NCBI RefSeq assembly: GCF_001514195.1
Contig: NZ_KQ948735.1
Span: 733,413 to 797,412 of the forward strand
Source of the DNA: Streptomyces griseorubiginosus
GTDB taxonomy: Bacteria > Actinomycetota > Actinomycetes > Streptomycetales > Streptomycetaceae
Length of the DNA: 64,000 nt
Reading direction: 5' to 3'
Below are positions 17,687 through 29,700 of the stretch, in pieces (within the stretch, counting starts at the first letter, position 1; each line of letters starts with the position of its first letter). Made by a program: the position numbers and the translations under genes. The notes under the pieces are model-generated. The model had not been told where the DNA came from, searched no databases, and saw only the letters and a list, made by a program, of their open reading frames with translations.

Positions 17687-18883
17687 TCACGCCTTGCCCC
17701 ACTTCTGGTTGGCGGTGCCCCCGCACGACCAGAGCTGGAGCGCGGAACCGTTGGCCGTCAGCTGGTCCTTGACGTCCACGCACTTGTCGGCCTTGACGCT
17801 CACCAGGTCGTGGGCCGCGTTGAGGCGGAACTGCTGCGCCTGGTTGCCGCTGCAGTTCGCCAGCTGGATCGCCGCCCCGTTCGCCGTCGAACCCCAGGAC
17901 ACGTCCATGCACTTGCCCATGGAACGGACCGTGCCGTCCGGCATGAACTTCCACTTCTGCCAGGACGCTCCCGTGCAGTCCCAGATCTGCAAGGGGGTGC
18001 CGTCCTTGCCGGAGCCGCCGGTGACGTCGATGCAGCGGCCGGAGGCGTAGCCACGGATCGCCACGGCGGTGACGGTGGCCGTGGGCGCACCGCCCCCGCT
18101 CTTGCCGGTGCCGGAACTCGTGCCTGAGGAACCGGAGTTCGACTTGCTGCCCGAACCGGTCGACGATTGGCTGGACTTGTGCGGGGAGGACGGCTTCTTC
18201 CCCGGGGACGATCCGCCGCCGGAGCCGGCAGCCCCGGCCTGTCCAGCCTGTCCGGCCGCTGGGGCCGCGCCGGCGCCCGGGCCCACGGCGGCCTTCGAAC
18301 CTCCCTTGCCCTGAACGTCGTTGTCCTTCGCGCCCGCCGAGACATGCCCGCCGGGGGAGGGGCTGGCGGTGCCGAAGACGCCCGGGATCTCCTGGTCGCC
18401 GGGACCGCCGAGGACCGTGTCGGCGAGGGTGTCGGCCCGGCCGGCACGGTGCTCCTCCCCGCTGTCGGTGCTGACGAGGAAGGGCGCGGCGATCAGCAGG
18501 GCACCGGCCATGGCGGCACCGGCGAGGAGCGCTTTGCGGGGGCGGGCGGGGTCGGATTCGGCGGCGGTGTCGGCGTGTGCCTCCTCGTCGGGGTGGGTGT
18601 CGACGTCCGTGTCGGTGGAGGTGTCGGTGTCGGGCGAGGGTTCCGTATCCGGGGCCGTCTGCGTCGCGGATGCGGGCTCGGGTGCGGACTCGGACGTGGA
18701 CTCGGCGCTGTCGGGTTCGGTGACCGCGCCGACCGGCGGTTCCGGCGTCGGCTCCGCCGCGACCACCACGTCCGGCTCGCTGGCGTTGCCGGTAGCGCTA
18801 GCGGTGGCGGCAGCGGTGGCGGTTGCCGTCGGCTCGGGAGAAGCGGCCGTCATCGGGTCCCTCCGGGTCGGATCGGTGGTCAT
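17687..18883 (-). CDS. Membrane-anchored ricin-type lectin protein (distal gene of the T7SS cargo operon)
   Basis: Product of about 398 residues. It has a long acidic Thr/Pro/Ser/Asp-rich N-terminus, one transmembrane helix (RKALLAGAAMAGALLIAAPFLV), a low-complexity Gly/Ser/Lys stalk and a C-terminal ricin B trefoil of about 130 residues with three repeats (CIDVTGG...QKW, CMDVSWG...QQF, CVDVKDQ...QKW). The likely role is display of a carbohydrate-binding domain outside the membrane. The start overlaps the stop of the upstream paralogue (ATGA). An ATG at 18853 with a stronger GGAGGG site is an alternative. It is clearly a duplicate of that neighbour. Confidence 0.8.
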   Translation of the reverse strand: MTTDPTRRDPMTAASPEPTATATAAATASATGNASEPDVVVAAEPTPEPPVGAVTEPDSAESTSESAPEPASATQTAPDTEPSPDTDTSTDTDVDTHPDEEAHADTAAESDPARPRKALLAGAAMAGALLIAAPFLVSTDSGEEHRAGRADTLADTVLGGPGDQEIPGVFGTASPSPGGHVSAGAKDNDVQGKGGSKAAVGPGAGAAPAAGQAGQAGAAGSGGGSSPGKKPSSPHKSSQSSTGSGSKSNSGSSGTSSGTGKSGGGAPTATVTAVAIRGYASGRCIDVTGGSGKDGTPLQIWDCTGASWQKWKFMPDGTVRSMGKCMDVSWGSTANGAAIQLANCSGNQAQQFRLNAAHDLVSVKADKCVDVKDQLTANGSALQLWSCGGTANQKWGKA

Positions 18884-19950
18884 GCGGTGCTCCACTTCTG
18901 GTTGCCGCCGCCGTTGCACGACCACAGCTGGAGCCGGGCCCCGTTGCCGGTGGCCACGTCCTTGACGTCGACGCACTTGTCGGCCTGGACGTTGACGAGG
19001 TCGTGGGCCGCGTTGAGACGGAACCGCTGGGCGCCGGTCCCGTTGCAGGTGACCAGCTGGACGGCGGCGCCGTCGTCGCGTGAGCCGCCGTCGACGTCCA
19101 TGCACTTGCCCAGCGCCCGGACGGTGCCGTCGGAGGCGAACCGCCAGCTCTGCCGGGCGGCACCCGAGCAGTCCCAGATCTGGAGCGGGGTGCGTTCGGC
19201 GGTGCTGCCGTCGGTGACGTCGATGCAGCGGCCGGACGCGCTGCCGCGGACACGGACGCCGGCGGCGGGCTTGGAGGCCGACGCGGAGGGAGCCGTGTGC
19301 TGTCCTGGCGCGCTGCTCGTCGTACCGGTGTCCGTCGGGGCGCCCTTGTCCGGCTTCCCGGTCTCCACGACCTGACCGGTGGCCTGGTTCGCCGTGGAGT
19401 GGGGGGTGGGGGAGCCACCGGAGGGACTGGCGGTGCCGAAGGTGCCGGTGCCGTCGCCGGTCCAGTGGTCGCCCAGGGCCGTGTCGCCGGTGCTGTCGAC
19501 CCGGGTGGAGCTCTCGTCGCTGTCGTCACCGGTGACCAGGAACGGCACGGCGATCAGCAGCGCCCCGAGTAGGGCGGCGCCGGCGAGGAGGGCCTTGCGG
19601 GGCCGGCCGGGGGCGTGCGGGGCGGTCTGCGGGGCGGTGGTGACAGTGGGGGCGGACCAGGTGCTCGTGCGCGTGTTCCGGGAGCCGGCTGCGGCGGTTG
19701 CCTGATCCGGGGCCGGATCCGCGGCGGTGAGCGCCGCGAACTCCGCTGCCGCAGGCGAGAGCGGGGGTGCGATCTCGGCCGTGTCGGCATTCGCCTCGGA
19801 GGTGCCGGACGGCTCCTCGGCCTGGGAGCGCGCGACGGCGGCGGAGGCTTCGGCGATCGCCGACGGCCCCCGCTGACGGCGCGGGAGCGAAGGGGTGGTG
19901 GCGGACTCCGCCGAGGTCTCGGCGGCAGGTTCGGGGAACGACTCCGTCAT
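18880..19950 (-). CDS. Membrane-anchored ricin-type lectin protein, paralogue
   Basis: Product of 356 residues. It has an Ala/Glu/Pro-rich cytoplasmic tail, one transmembrane helix (RKALLAGAALLGALLIAVPFLV), a Ser/Thr/Gly stalk and a ricin B trefoil (CIDVTDG, CMDVDGG, CVDVKDV, ending in QKW). The lectin and transmembrane parts align closely with the next gene, showing tandem duplication; the stalks differ. GGGAGG lies 6 nt before the ATG, which overlaps the previous stop (ATGA). It is co-transcribed with the T7SS cargo genes, so it may bind cell-wall or target glycans during secretion; that is inference. Confidence 0.82.
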   Translation of the reverse strand: MTESFPEPAAETSAESATTPSLPRRQRGPSAIAEASAAVARSQAEEPSGTSEANADTAEIAPPLSPAAAEFAALTAADPAPDQATAAAGSRNTRTSTWSAPTVTTAPQTAPHAPGRPRKALLAGAALLGALLIAVPFLVTGDDSDESSTRVDSTGDTALGDHWTGDGTGTFGTASPSGGSPTPHSTANQATGQVVETGKPDKGAPTDTGTTSSAPGQHTAPSASASKPAAGVRVRGSASGRCIDVTDGSTAERTPLQIWDCSGAARQSWRFASDGTVRALGKCMDVDGGSRDDGAAVQLVTCNGTGAQRFRLNAAHDLVNVQADKCVDVKDVATGNGARLQLWSCNGGGNQKWSTA

Positions 19951-20702
19951 TCGACACCTCCCACTGCACCGGAGTCGGAGGTCGAACCGGAAGCCGGGCC
20001 CGAGCTGGCGTCCGATCCGAAAGTCGGGCCGGAGCCGGAGCCGGAGCTGGAGGTTGAGCCCGAGCCGGAAGCCGAGCCGGAGCCGGCGTCCGAGCCGGCG
20101 TCCGGGCCCGAAGCCGCCTCACCCGCGGCCGCCGCCTCCAGCACCTCCTCTGCCGTCACCACCAGACAGGCCGGCCCCGCCGGATTCACCGTGAGGGTCA
20201 CGCCATAGGCGGCCAGGGCCGTCGCGGGCAGGGTGGCATGCGTCAGGGAGAGGGCGAAGGGCTGGTGGGCGTCGGACGTGAACACCGGGACGGTCGCGGT
20301 GCCGTCGGGGGAGGTGAGCTGCTGAGGTACGCCGTCCCCGGTGCGGAGGAAGCTGACCTCCGCGCCGGCCAGGGCGCGCACGGCCTCCACGACCGGGGCG
20401 TACCCCGTGACCGCCGCCTGGACGGCCGCGTCCACCGGGTCCGTCGGCTCGGGCCAGCCGAGCGAGACGGGGGAGGGGCGGTACTCCTCGTTCGGCTGCC
20501 ACTCCTCGACCTCGCCCGAGAGCCCGGACCGCCACTCGCCGACCACGGCCCAGTGCGGCGGCGGCCCCTCGCCCCGCCAGCCGGGGTCGACGACCCCGAG
20601 CCAGTGGTCGGGGGCGAGCCGGGCCGCCTCCCGGACGTCCTCCGGCAACGGCGGTGCGTTCGGCGGGAGTTGGGAGGCCCGCCCTTCCTCGCTGCTGATC
20701 AC
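19947..20702 (-). CDS. Type VII secretion system-associated protein
   Basis: Product of 251 residues. Residues 15-130 match a family common beside streptomycete T7SS toxins: REAARLAPDHWLGVVDPGWRGEG, PPPHWAVVGEWRS, EEWQPNEEYRPSP, LGWPEPTDPVDAAVQ, GYAPVVEAV. An SseB-like stretch (VPVFTSDAHQ) follows, and a long Gly/Ser/Asp tail ends the protein. Its role is not established; placement directly after the toxin suggests a dedicated chaperone, immunity or targeting factor. The GTG start overlaps the toxin stop codon, with GGAG 6 nt upstream, so its translation is coupled to that of the giant protein. Confidence 0.75.
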   Translation of the reverse strand: MISSEEGRASQLPPNAPPLPEDVREAARLAPDHWLGVVDPGWRGEGPPPHWAVVGEWRSGLSGEVEEWQPNEEYRPSPVSLGWPEPTDPVDAAVQAAVTGYAPVVEAVRALAGAEVSFLRTGDGVPQQLTSPDGTATVPVFTSDAHQPFALSLTHATLPATALAAYGVTLTVNPAGPACLVVTAEEVLEAAAAGEAASGPDAGSDAGSGSASGSGSTSSSGSGSGPTFGSDASSGPASGSTSDSGAVGGVE

Positions 20703-23700
20703 GTACTGCTCCTGCTGTTCCTGCTGGGTGATGGGTCGTCATGGAGTCCGGGCCGGTCCGGCGGCGGTGCCGACCGGACCAGGTCCCGGGGGATCGCCGG
20801 CGGTTCGGCGACCGGCGCCGGACCCGGCGCGGGGGTGTAATGGACCAGGCGTGCGGTGTCGTTCTCGGGGCGGAAGCGGATCAGGGGCTCGCCGTCCGGG
20901 CCGTGCGCCGCCACGATCTTCTGGAACACGCCCTCGCTGTACGGCGATCGGGGCGCCCGCCAGTACAGGTGCGCGCCGTGGGTGACGGCCATGTCGTTGT
21001 GGGTCATCGCCTCGACCGTCTCCTCGTACGTCGGCGTGTCCAGCCGTCCGCCGCCCGGAGTCGCCAGGCTGAAGACGTCGTGATCGCCGGTGAGGGGCTT
21101 GAGCGGACCGTCCGAGGTGCCGCCCTCGTGGCCCAGCACCAGCCCGTCCCGGACGTGGAACCGGTCCTGGTCCGCCAACTCGCGCATGGTGGGCGCCAGT
21201 TGCTGGAATTCGTCCTGCCGCTGGGCGTACCGGTCCGTCAGCCGTGTCCAGGTCGCGTCGTCGTCGGAGTCCGCACGCTCCGGGAGGACGGGGCTGAAGT
21301 AGCCGACCAGGCCGACGTTCCCGGGCTCGGCGCCCAGCCGGACGTCGAGTTCGTTGATCGTCTTGGCCTTGATCTCCTTCGGTTTCGGCAGCATGCCCGC
21401 GTCGAGCCACTTCGCCGCCGTCGGGTTGGTCGGGCGGACGTCGATCACGAGACCGCGCTCGCGAGCCAGGCTGCGGAACTTGCCGAAGTGCTTCTCGGGC
21501 ATCCCGAACCGCCGCCGTGCCGTCTCCGGTGTCACCGCCGGGCCGAGTCGATGCCCGACCCGCTGGAACAGCTTGCCCAAGTCCTCCGCCGCGAGGCCCA
21601 GTTCGCGGACCGGGAGCGGGGTGTCCGGGGTCAGGGCCCAGGTCGTGGTGGCCGCGCCGCCCACCGCGAGTCCCTTCGTGTCCTCGGGGGTGACTTCGAG
21701 CGACTGGAAGTCCGGGTCCTCCGGGCGGATACCAACCGGGGGCGCGGGCGGCCGGGGACGGGCCGGGAGGAAGTCCCCGCCGCGCTGGTGGAGGGTGATC
21801 GTGCGGTCGCCGGACGGGCGCCCGGCCGGCGGGAAGGAACGGGTCGAACCGTCCTCGGCGACGATCCGCACCGTGGCCCCGGTGGCGTCGGCCGCCATCC
21901 GGGCGGCGGTGCCCGTCGTCGCGGTGTTCCAGCGGCGGGCGGTGCGCACCTGGGTGCGGATCAACTCGCTTTCCTGCGCCGGGGTGAGCGGGACGTCGTC
22001 CGGGATCCGGCCCGCCGTGGCGTGGAACCGTGCCACCGGCCGCCCGTCGTGGCCCAGACTCTCCCCGGCGTCGGAGAGTTCGGCCGCGGTGAAGGGCGCC
22101 GTGCGGTCGAGGGCCGCGCCGGACGGCAGCGGACCGGCCCAGGCGTGAGCGGCCCTCGGGTCCTCGGCGGCCAGCGCGGCCCAGAAGTTGTTGCCGTCGC
22201 CGGTCGGCTCCACGAGGTCGTGGACCGTGCCGTCGGGGGCGGTGAGCGTACCGGGCCCGGCGGCCGGATCGCGGCGCCAGCCGGCGGACCCGGGACGTGC
22301 GGACCAGGGAGCGGCGGTGTGGGCGGGGCGGGTGTGCGTGCGGGACGTCTCCAAGGGGACCGTACGGCGGCGCGGGGCGGCTTCCGGTGCGGGCAACGGA
22401 GAACGGTCGACGCCGGACTCCGCCACAGCCAACCGGTAGTGACGGTCCCTCAGATGCAGTACGACACGTTCGGCGCCGCCCGCTTCCCCTGGCGTCGGCG
22501 TGAAGTCCTGGAACCCCCCGTCCTCCCGTACGACCGTGACCGTGACCCCGAAGTGCCGTGCGGCCAGGGCCGGGAGGAGGTCGGCGGCACCGTGATCCCA
22601 CCCGGCGTCGGACGCCGACGTACCGGGACGGCGGATCTGCGCGGCGGTGAGGGCGAGGCGCTCGGACTCGGACAGGGTGCCGTGCAGGGGAAGGCGTCCG
22701 TTAGTGTCGGCCAGTTCTCGGGACTCGGGTGTGTCAGATCCGAAGTCGACTCCGGCGGCGGCCAGTTCGGCGTCGGTGAAGGTGTCCTGCCGGTCGGGAA
22801 CGGTGAGCGCCGACAGCTCCGGGTGGGCATCGGACTCCAGCGCAGCGGCGAGATCCTCGCGCAGGGCGGTGACGAGGCCGGCTCGGTCGGTCAGGGGGAG
22901 ATGACCGGGCAGACCGGCGTCCGTGCGGTGCAGCCCCTCGGCGAGCGCGTGGTAGAAGCCGTCGCCGTCCTCCGGTACGTCGAGGAGGGTGTACGGAGTG
23001 CCGGAGGGGGAGGTGAGCGTGCCGTCCTCGGCCTCGGTGTAGCGGTCGGGCGAGGCCTTCGCCGTGGCCGCGGATGTCTCGAGCACAGGCACGGCAGGCT
23101 CCTCGACCCCACCCCGCACCTCGGCTCGGCCCGGCGTCTCGGCTCGGCCCGGCATCTCGGCTCCGCTGCCGCCCGGTTCCGTAGCGCCGACGGTCCGCTC
23201 CGCGGGCAGCCGATGCCACCGCGTCAGCCGATCCGTGGCCGCCCGCACCCCGTGGAAGGCCGCCGCAGCTTCCTCGGCCGCCGCTCGCCGGGGCGCCAGG
23301 TCGGCCCACAGCACGCGCATCTCCTGTACGGCAGCCCGCAGTTCGGCCCGCGCCTGCCGCACGTCGGCCCGCAGCGGCTCCAGGGAACGCCCGCCCCCGG
23401 CTGCCGTCCCGCGCACACCCGCCTCGGCCGCCCCGCGTGCATCCGCTCCGGCCCCCGCCCCGCGTGCATCCGCCCCGGCCGCCGCCCCACTTGCATCCCC
23501 CCCGGCCCCCGCCCCGCGCACATCCGCCCCGGCCGCCGCCCCCCGTGCCTCCACGGTGGCCCCGACTCCTGGGGTGGCCCCGACCCCTGGGGCGGCACCG
23601 ACCTCTGGGGTGGCCCCGCCCCCTGAAGCGGCCCCGGCCGCCGTCTCCGGGTCTGCGCCCCTGCTGCCCGCCTCCCCCGCGCGTGCCTCCGCCAACGCCC

Positions 23701-26700
23701 GCCGGGCGGACCTCAACCGCCCCCGCGCGGCCGCATGCCGCTCCCGGGCCTCCCCCAGGGCCCGCCGGGTCGTCCAGTACGCCTTGTCGGCGTCGGCCCA
23801 GGCCGTGCCGGCGGCCGTGACCCGGGACCAGGCGTCGGAGACCTTGGCCGGGAAGGTGGTGTCGGTGATCAGGCCGAGCTGCCGGGCCACGTCCTCGCGG
23901 ACCCAGGCGAGCACCTGCCCCCGGGTCTCGACGGCCCGCGGTCCCGGCCGGACCCGTCCGAAGGGGCCGAGTGCCCGGCCCACCAGAGTCGCCACGGCGC
24001 TGTCCTTCACGTCGTGCTCGACCTCGGCGACCCCGAGCCAGTCCGTCGGGATCGCGAACAGGAACGACCTCCCCGTCTTCGGCTTGACGTTGGACTGGAC
24101 GCCGTCGGCGCCCGCGGCCTTCGCCGTGTCGGTGTCCGTCGCGTTGCCCACCGTCCCCGAGGCCCCCGGGACCACACTGCCCGCGGCACCCGCGGTGACC
24201 ACGGCCTGCCCGCTCAGCGTCGAGTCGTGGACCTCGGTGCGCCCCGCCGACACCTCGGAGGCGTCGGTCTCCCGCTCGGCGCTCTCCACCGTGCTCTCGG
24301 GCGCCACCGTCAGCAGCGTCGCCCCGGTGAAGTCGGGACGGGCGTACAGCCGGAACTCGCCGTGCGCTCCGGCGAGCGACGGGTCCACGAGCCCGGCGAC
24401 CTGGTGTCCGGCCGGGGTGAGCGCGTCGCCGAAGAACGCGGCCAGGGAGGCGTCCGCGGTGCCGCCGTCCAGGGCGAGGGCGGAGGCGCTGCCGGGGCGG
24501 GTCAGCGGGGTGCGGCGGGCGGCCGTACGGGCGTCGGTCAGGCCGTCGCCGGACAGCCGCCCGGAGCCGACGGCGCCTTCCGTGCCGTACGCCTTCGCCA
24601 CCGCCATCTCCGCGACGGCGTGCACGGTGTCCCGCCCGACCAGCCGGCGCACCTGGAAGCCGTTGGAGGGCAGCGAGAACCCGGGCCCGGCGGCCCGCCA
24701 CGCGTCGACCGCTTCGGGTGTCACCGCACCGGAGCGCCAGACGGTGACCTCCGGGGTGCCGGAGGACAGGTCCGGGGGCGCGAGGGGATCGGAGGCAGCC
24801 ACACCGGTGTCCGCCGGCTCGGCCGCCCCCACCGGGGCCGGAACCGGCACCGTCAGACTCAACGGCACCTGCTCCCGCAGCCGTCCGACCTCCTTCACAC
24901 TCTCCGCCACCCGCCCGTCGTCGAGCGTCAGCGTCAGCCGCATCCGGTAGGGCGTCACGAACTCAGCGTGCGGCTCGTTCGGGTAGAAGACGTACGACTT
25001 CCAGCGCGTCGAGGACCGCGCGGTACCCGTCGTCCGGTCCACCGACCCCGACGTGGTGAGCGCCGGTCCGGACGCGGGTGCTCCGCCGCCCCCCGTGCGG
25101 ATGCCCTCGCCGACCGTCAGCCCCGCGCCCCAGCCGCGCCCGGCCACCGTGCCGCTCTCCACGGTCTCGGCGGCGACCCGGGTGTCCTGGAGGGTCGTGC
25201 TGTGGTCGAGTCCGTCGAACTCCTCTTTGCCCTGGATCAGTTCGACCTTGAGCGCACCCGTGTGCCCGCCGAAGTGCACCTTGCCCAGGTTGAGCCGGCC
25301 GATCCGGGCCGGTGCGGCGGCCCCCGAGGGGGACGTCATACGGTCCCGCAGCGCTCGTACGGCCCGCGGGGTGAGCAGGGAGCGCACCCGGGCGCGGCTC
25401 GCGTCGTCGGCGTTCAGTGCGAGCAGCTGGGTGTCGAAGTCGGTCAACACGGCCGTGGTGTCGAGGGCGTTGACCGGGTAGGAGCCGAACGGGTTGTCGC
25501 GCAGCCAGCCGGGCCGGGACCACGTTCGCGCGGTGTACCGGGGGACCTCGCCCAGTTTGTCCCTGAGCAGGCCCAGCCGGTGGGCGGCCTTCTCGGGCAG
25601 GTGGCCCAGCCAGTCCGCGGCGAAGGTGACGCGCTTTCCGACCCAGCCGCCCCGGAAGCGGGTCGCGAGGTCGTGGACCGGGGAGAGCACGCCGTCGGCG
25701 CGGGAGGAGGCGAGGATCTCGTGCCGGGTGTCGCCGGACACCAGCACCTTGAAGTTCTCGTCGTCACGGTCGAGTTCGGAGGTCACGGTCCGGGTGACGG
25801 TGTGCGTGGTGCCCCGTGAGCGGCCCCAGCGGCCGAGGAAGCCGTAGGACCCGGCGAGGGACGGACCCGCGGGGTGCGTGGTGCCGTAACCGCCGCCGCC
25901 CGTGACGGTGAAGGACGTGCTCGTGGTGACCGCCCCGGAGGACTGGGTGTCGCTGCCCAGGGTCTGTTCGGTCTCCACCTTGACCGGCTTGGACACGACG
26001 ACCGGTCGGACCACCCGGGTGCGGTGCACGAGGTCGCCGAGCCGGTTGAGGTAGGGGCCCTTGCCGAACAGCCCGCCGGTGAGGGAGCCGCCGGGGCCCG
26101 AGGTCTGGTCGAACTCGGCCGCCAGGTACTGGGGTTGGAAGGGTCGCACCATCGCGTCGTGAGCGGGGGCGCCCGGGTGGGCGAAGTGCCAGGAGCCGCC
26201 CGACGCGGCGCCCATGACCTCCTCGGCGAGCTCGCCCAGCCTCTTGTGCCCGCCGACGCTCACCGTCTGGTACGGGTGGTCCCCGAACGGATCCTCGTGC
26301 GGCGCGCTCCCGGCGGCGAGCTCTGCGGCCTCCGTCCCCGTCAACTCCTCGATGTCCGGGGCGGTTCGGGGGGCCGAGGGACCCGAAACCGGGGTGTGCT
26401 CGTCCGGCACCGACAGCAGCACCCGGCCCCGTACCGCCGCGCCCGCCCCGCCGCCGACCAGGTCGGTCTCCGGCTCCCCGCGCACGAACAGCCCGGTGCC
26501 GAGCAGCCCGAAGGAGGGCAGCCCGCGCCACAGGGTGCGCGGCCGCCAGTAACCGCCGCTCTTCGCCGTCAACTCCAGCTGGTAGCTGTGCAGATGGGAG
26601 GGGAGCGCGCTGACCGCGAGTCCCTCGTACGACGCCGTGGAGCCGTAGCCTGTCTTGCGGCCCTTCTGCCAGGCCCAGCGGGGGCCGGCCGTGAGGTTGC

Positions 26701-29700
26701 CGAGGTTCTTCGGGGCGCCGAGCTTGTCGCGGCCCTTGTCGCGGAGGGCGAGGCCCGCGTCGAAGCCGGTCTCCAGGGTGCGGCTGCCGCTCTGCGAGCC
26801 GTCGAGGCGCTCGGTGCCCGGGGAACCGCCGCGCAGGATCAGGTCGTTCTGGGTGCCCTCGTAGCGGCGGTCGGTGAGACGGCCGTCGATCCACAGGTAG
26901 CGGTGCGAGCGGCCGAAGCGGCCCGTGCCGGTGAGGGGGATCCGCAGACCGGTGGTGACGACGGCCTCCAGGCCGCCCGCCACGCTGTGGTGCGAGAGGG
27001 CGTCGACGACGGCGAGGGTGTTGGCGAGGGCGAGCCGGTAGCGGTCGGGGTCGCTCCACCGCCCGGACCGCGCCTCCAGTTCGGCGAGCGGGGCGATCAG
27101 GCCTGGGTGGCGGCGGGCGGCCGCCCGGATCACCTCGTCGGTGAACTCCTGGAGCAACGTGGGGGAGTCCCCGGAGTCCCCCGAGGTGAACGCCTCAGGG
27201 CGGGCCATGCCCAGGACGGCAGGGTCCTCGTCGGTCAGGTAGACGGGCGGCAACGGCTCGTTGCCGTGCCGCTTGCGCAGGGTCGTGCCGTCGTCCCAGC
27301 CCGCGAGCCGGCGCGCCTCGGTGCGGGTCATCCGGTCCAGGCTCCACGTCTGGAACGGCGTGGCCTGCTGGTCGCCGGTCCGCCGCACCCAGACGGTCTT
27401 GTGGACCTTGTACAGCTCGGTCGGCACCTTCTTCGCCCGGCCCACGATCTTCCGCCCACCCGAGCCGCCGAACACCTGCCCGGAGGTGATCCCGCGCGCG
27501 TACCGGCCCACCGCGCCCGCCAACAGCCGTACCGAGAAGGGCCCGTTGTTCGCGAGGTCCACGCTCGGGCCGATGCTGCCGCTGACCTCGAAGCCGTACG
27601 ACTTGGTCAGTCCGCGTTCGTTCTTCACGGTCTGCTGGACGGTGTTGCGGAGTTCGGCCGCCTCGGTCTCGGTCAGCAGCTCCGCACGGCCCGGGACGAC
27701 CTTCTCCACGACGAACGCGCCGAGCGGTGAACGGGACTTGTCCTCGCCCAGCAGTTGCCGGGTGGGGACCTTGCCGCGGGCCAGGCGGTCGGCCATGCGG
27801 TGGAAGGTGTCGGTGCTGAAGAAGCCGGAGAGCTCCTGGTGGGCGCTGCTGCCGGGCCGGGCGCCGGTGCGGTCCAGCGCCCACTTGCGGATCGCCTCGA
27901 CCGGGCCGTAGCCCTCGGTGTGCACCAGCCGGTAGTCGCTCCGGGGGCCCAACGACAGGGTGCGCGGCACCGGGCCGGGCTCCCCGGGGCGGGTCTCGCC
28001 CTCGGGCAGGCGCAGGGTCAGTCCGTTGCGCACGCCGAAGGTGAAGTGCCCCTCCCCGGTGGCGAATCCACGCGGCAGCCGGTCCTTGCGGGTGGCGGTC
28101 GGGGCGCCCTCGAAGGACACCTCGTACTGCACGTCGTCCAGGTGGAGATGGGAGCCGTCGAGCCGGCGGGTCTCCACCTGGCTGAGGGTCTGGTCCTGCA
28201 TCGCGTAGTCGTACGACCGCCCGTAGCTCACCGCGCCGCCGACCCTGCCGTAGGCCACCGGGCCCGCCGGGGGACCGATCGGGAGCGAGCCCGCGAGCCG
28301 CTTGGTCTGGGCGACTGTCCGGCTCGGGCCCGAGGTGACCTGGCTGCGGTGCCCGGCGTCCACCTTGACCGGCACGCCGTGTGCGTCGGTGAAGCGTTCC
28401 CACACCCCGTGCGGGCGGGTCCGCACCCGCATCACCCGGGTCCGGCCGCGGGAGTCGGTGAACGGCGGTGACAGCCAGCCGTCGCCGTGGAAGGCCTGCG
28501 GGGTGGCCCGCAGCGCCCGCTCCAGCCGGACCCGGACGTCCTCGGGGAGCGCGGCACGCTCGCCGATCTCCCGCACCACCTGGTCCGTGCCGCGCAGGCG
28601 TGCCCGGCTGTGGCCGTACGCCCCTTCGTCGAGGTGGGAGGGGAGGGCGCTGCCGTCGGTGAAGGTGACGGTCCTCCCGGCGGGCGGGGGCGGCAGCAGC
28701 GAGCGGTCGAGGCGGGGCGGGCGGTGGGTGTCGAGTTCCGCCTCGATGTCGGCGAACGGGTCGACAGTGGTGGGGAGTTCGGTGGCCGGGTCGCGGGGCG
28801 GCGGGGGCGTCTCGCCGCGGGAGGCGCGGAGGGCGGCGAGGGTGCCGGGGGTGAGGCGGCTCAGGCCGTCGAGCGTGCGGTTCGTGGTGTCCGGGACCTG
28901 GGCGCGGAGGAAGGCGACGAGGTCGGTCAGGTCCTGGGAGGTTGCGGAGTCCAGGATGTCGTCGTGGTCGGTCACGGGCGCGACGGCTTCGGGGCCGGCC
29001 GGACTCGGCGGCGCCTCGGTCGTACCGTCACCCTCCGCGGGGGCCAGCGCCGAGTAGTGGTCGACCCCGTTGTAGAGGACGTGGACGGTCCTGGTGCCGT
29101 CCGGGTTGTACTCCTGGTCCGGGCCGCCGTCGCTGCGGACGACCACCAGCCGTACGCCGAGCGCCCGCGCCACCAGGCCGGGGGCGTGGTCGAAGAAGGG
29201 CGTGTTCCACAGGTTCACGTCCCGCAGGGAGTCGGCGACGAGATCGCCCACCCCGTGCCTGCGTACGGCGTCCAGCCGCGGGCCGGTCAGGGCCCACCTC
29301 GGGTAGCCGACCTCCAGGAGCGTGCGCCACGCCGTCTCGGCGGCCGGGCCGCCCTGCGTGAGCCGCTCCTGGAGCAGTGGCCGCAGGATCTCGCGCCGGG
29401 CCGCGTCCATGAGCCGGTCCCGGTCGGCGGCCGGAGCGTCGGCGGGGTCGGGGCGGTAGCCGGGCAGCAGGGCACGGACCGCCGCTCGGGGGAGGTCGGC
29501 GAGGACACCGCTGTCGGCGGCGTCGGTCCGGCGGCGCAGCTCCGCCCGGTACATGGCGTCGGTGAGCCGCTCCTCGATCCTCGCCAGGACCGGCGCGGGC
29601 AGAGGGGGCAGCGGGCCGCCCATGATCCGGCGCAGTTGGGCGGTGCTGAGGTCGCGGGTCAACTCCTCCAGCGCGTCGTGCCGGTTGAGGAGGGTGTGCT

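Noticed and set aside
23735..25819. Long + strand frame opposite the giant gene
   Set aside because: Shadow of the giant coding sequence; no ribosome site or family.
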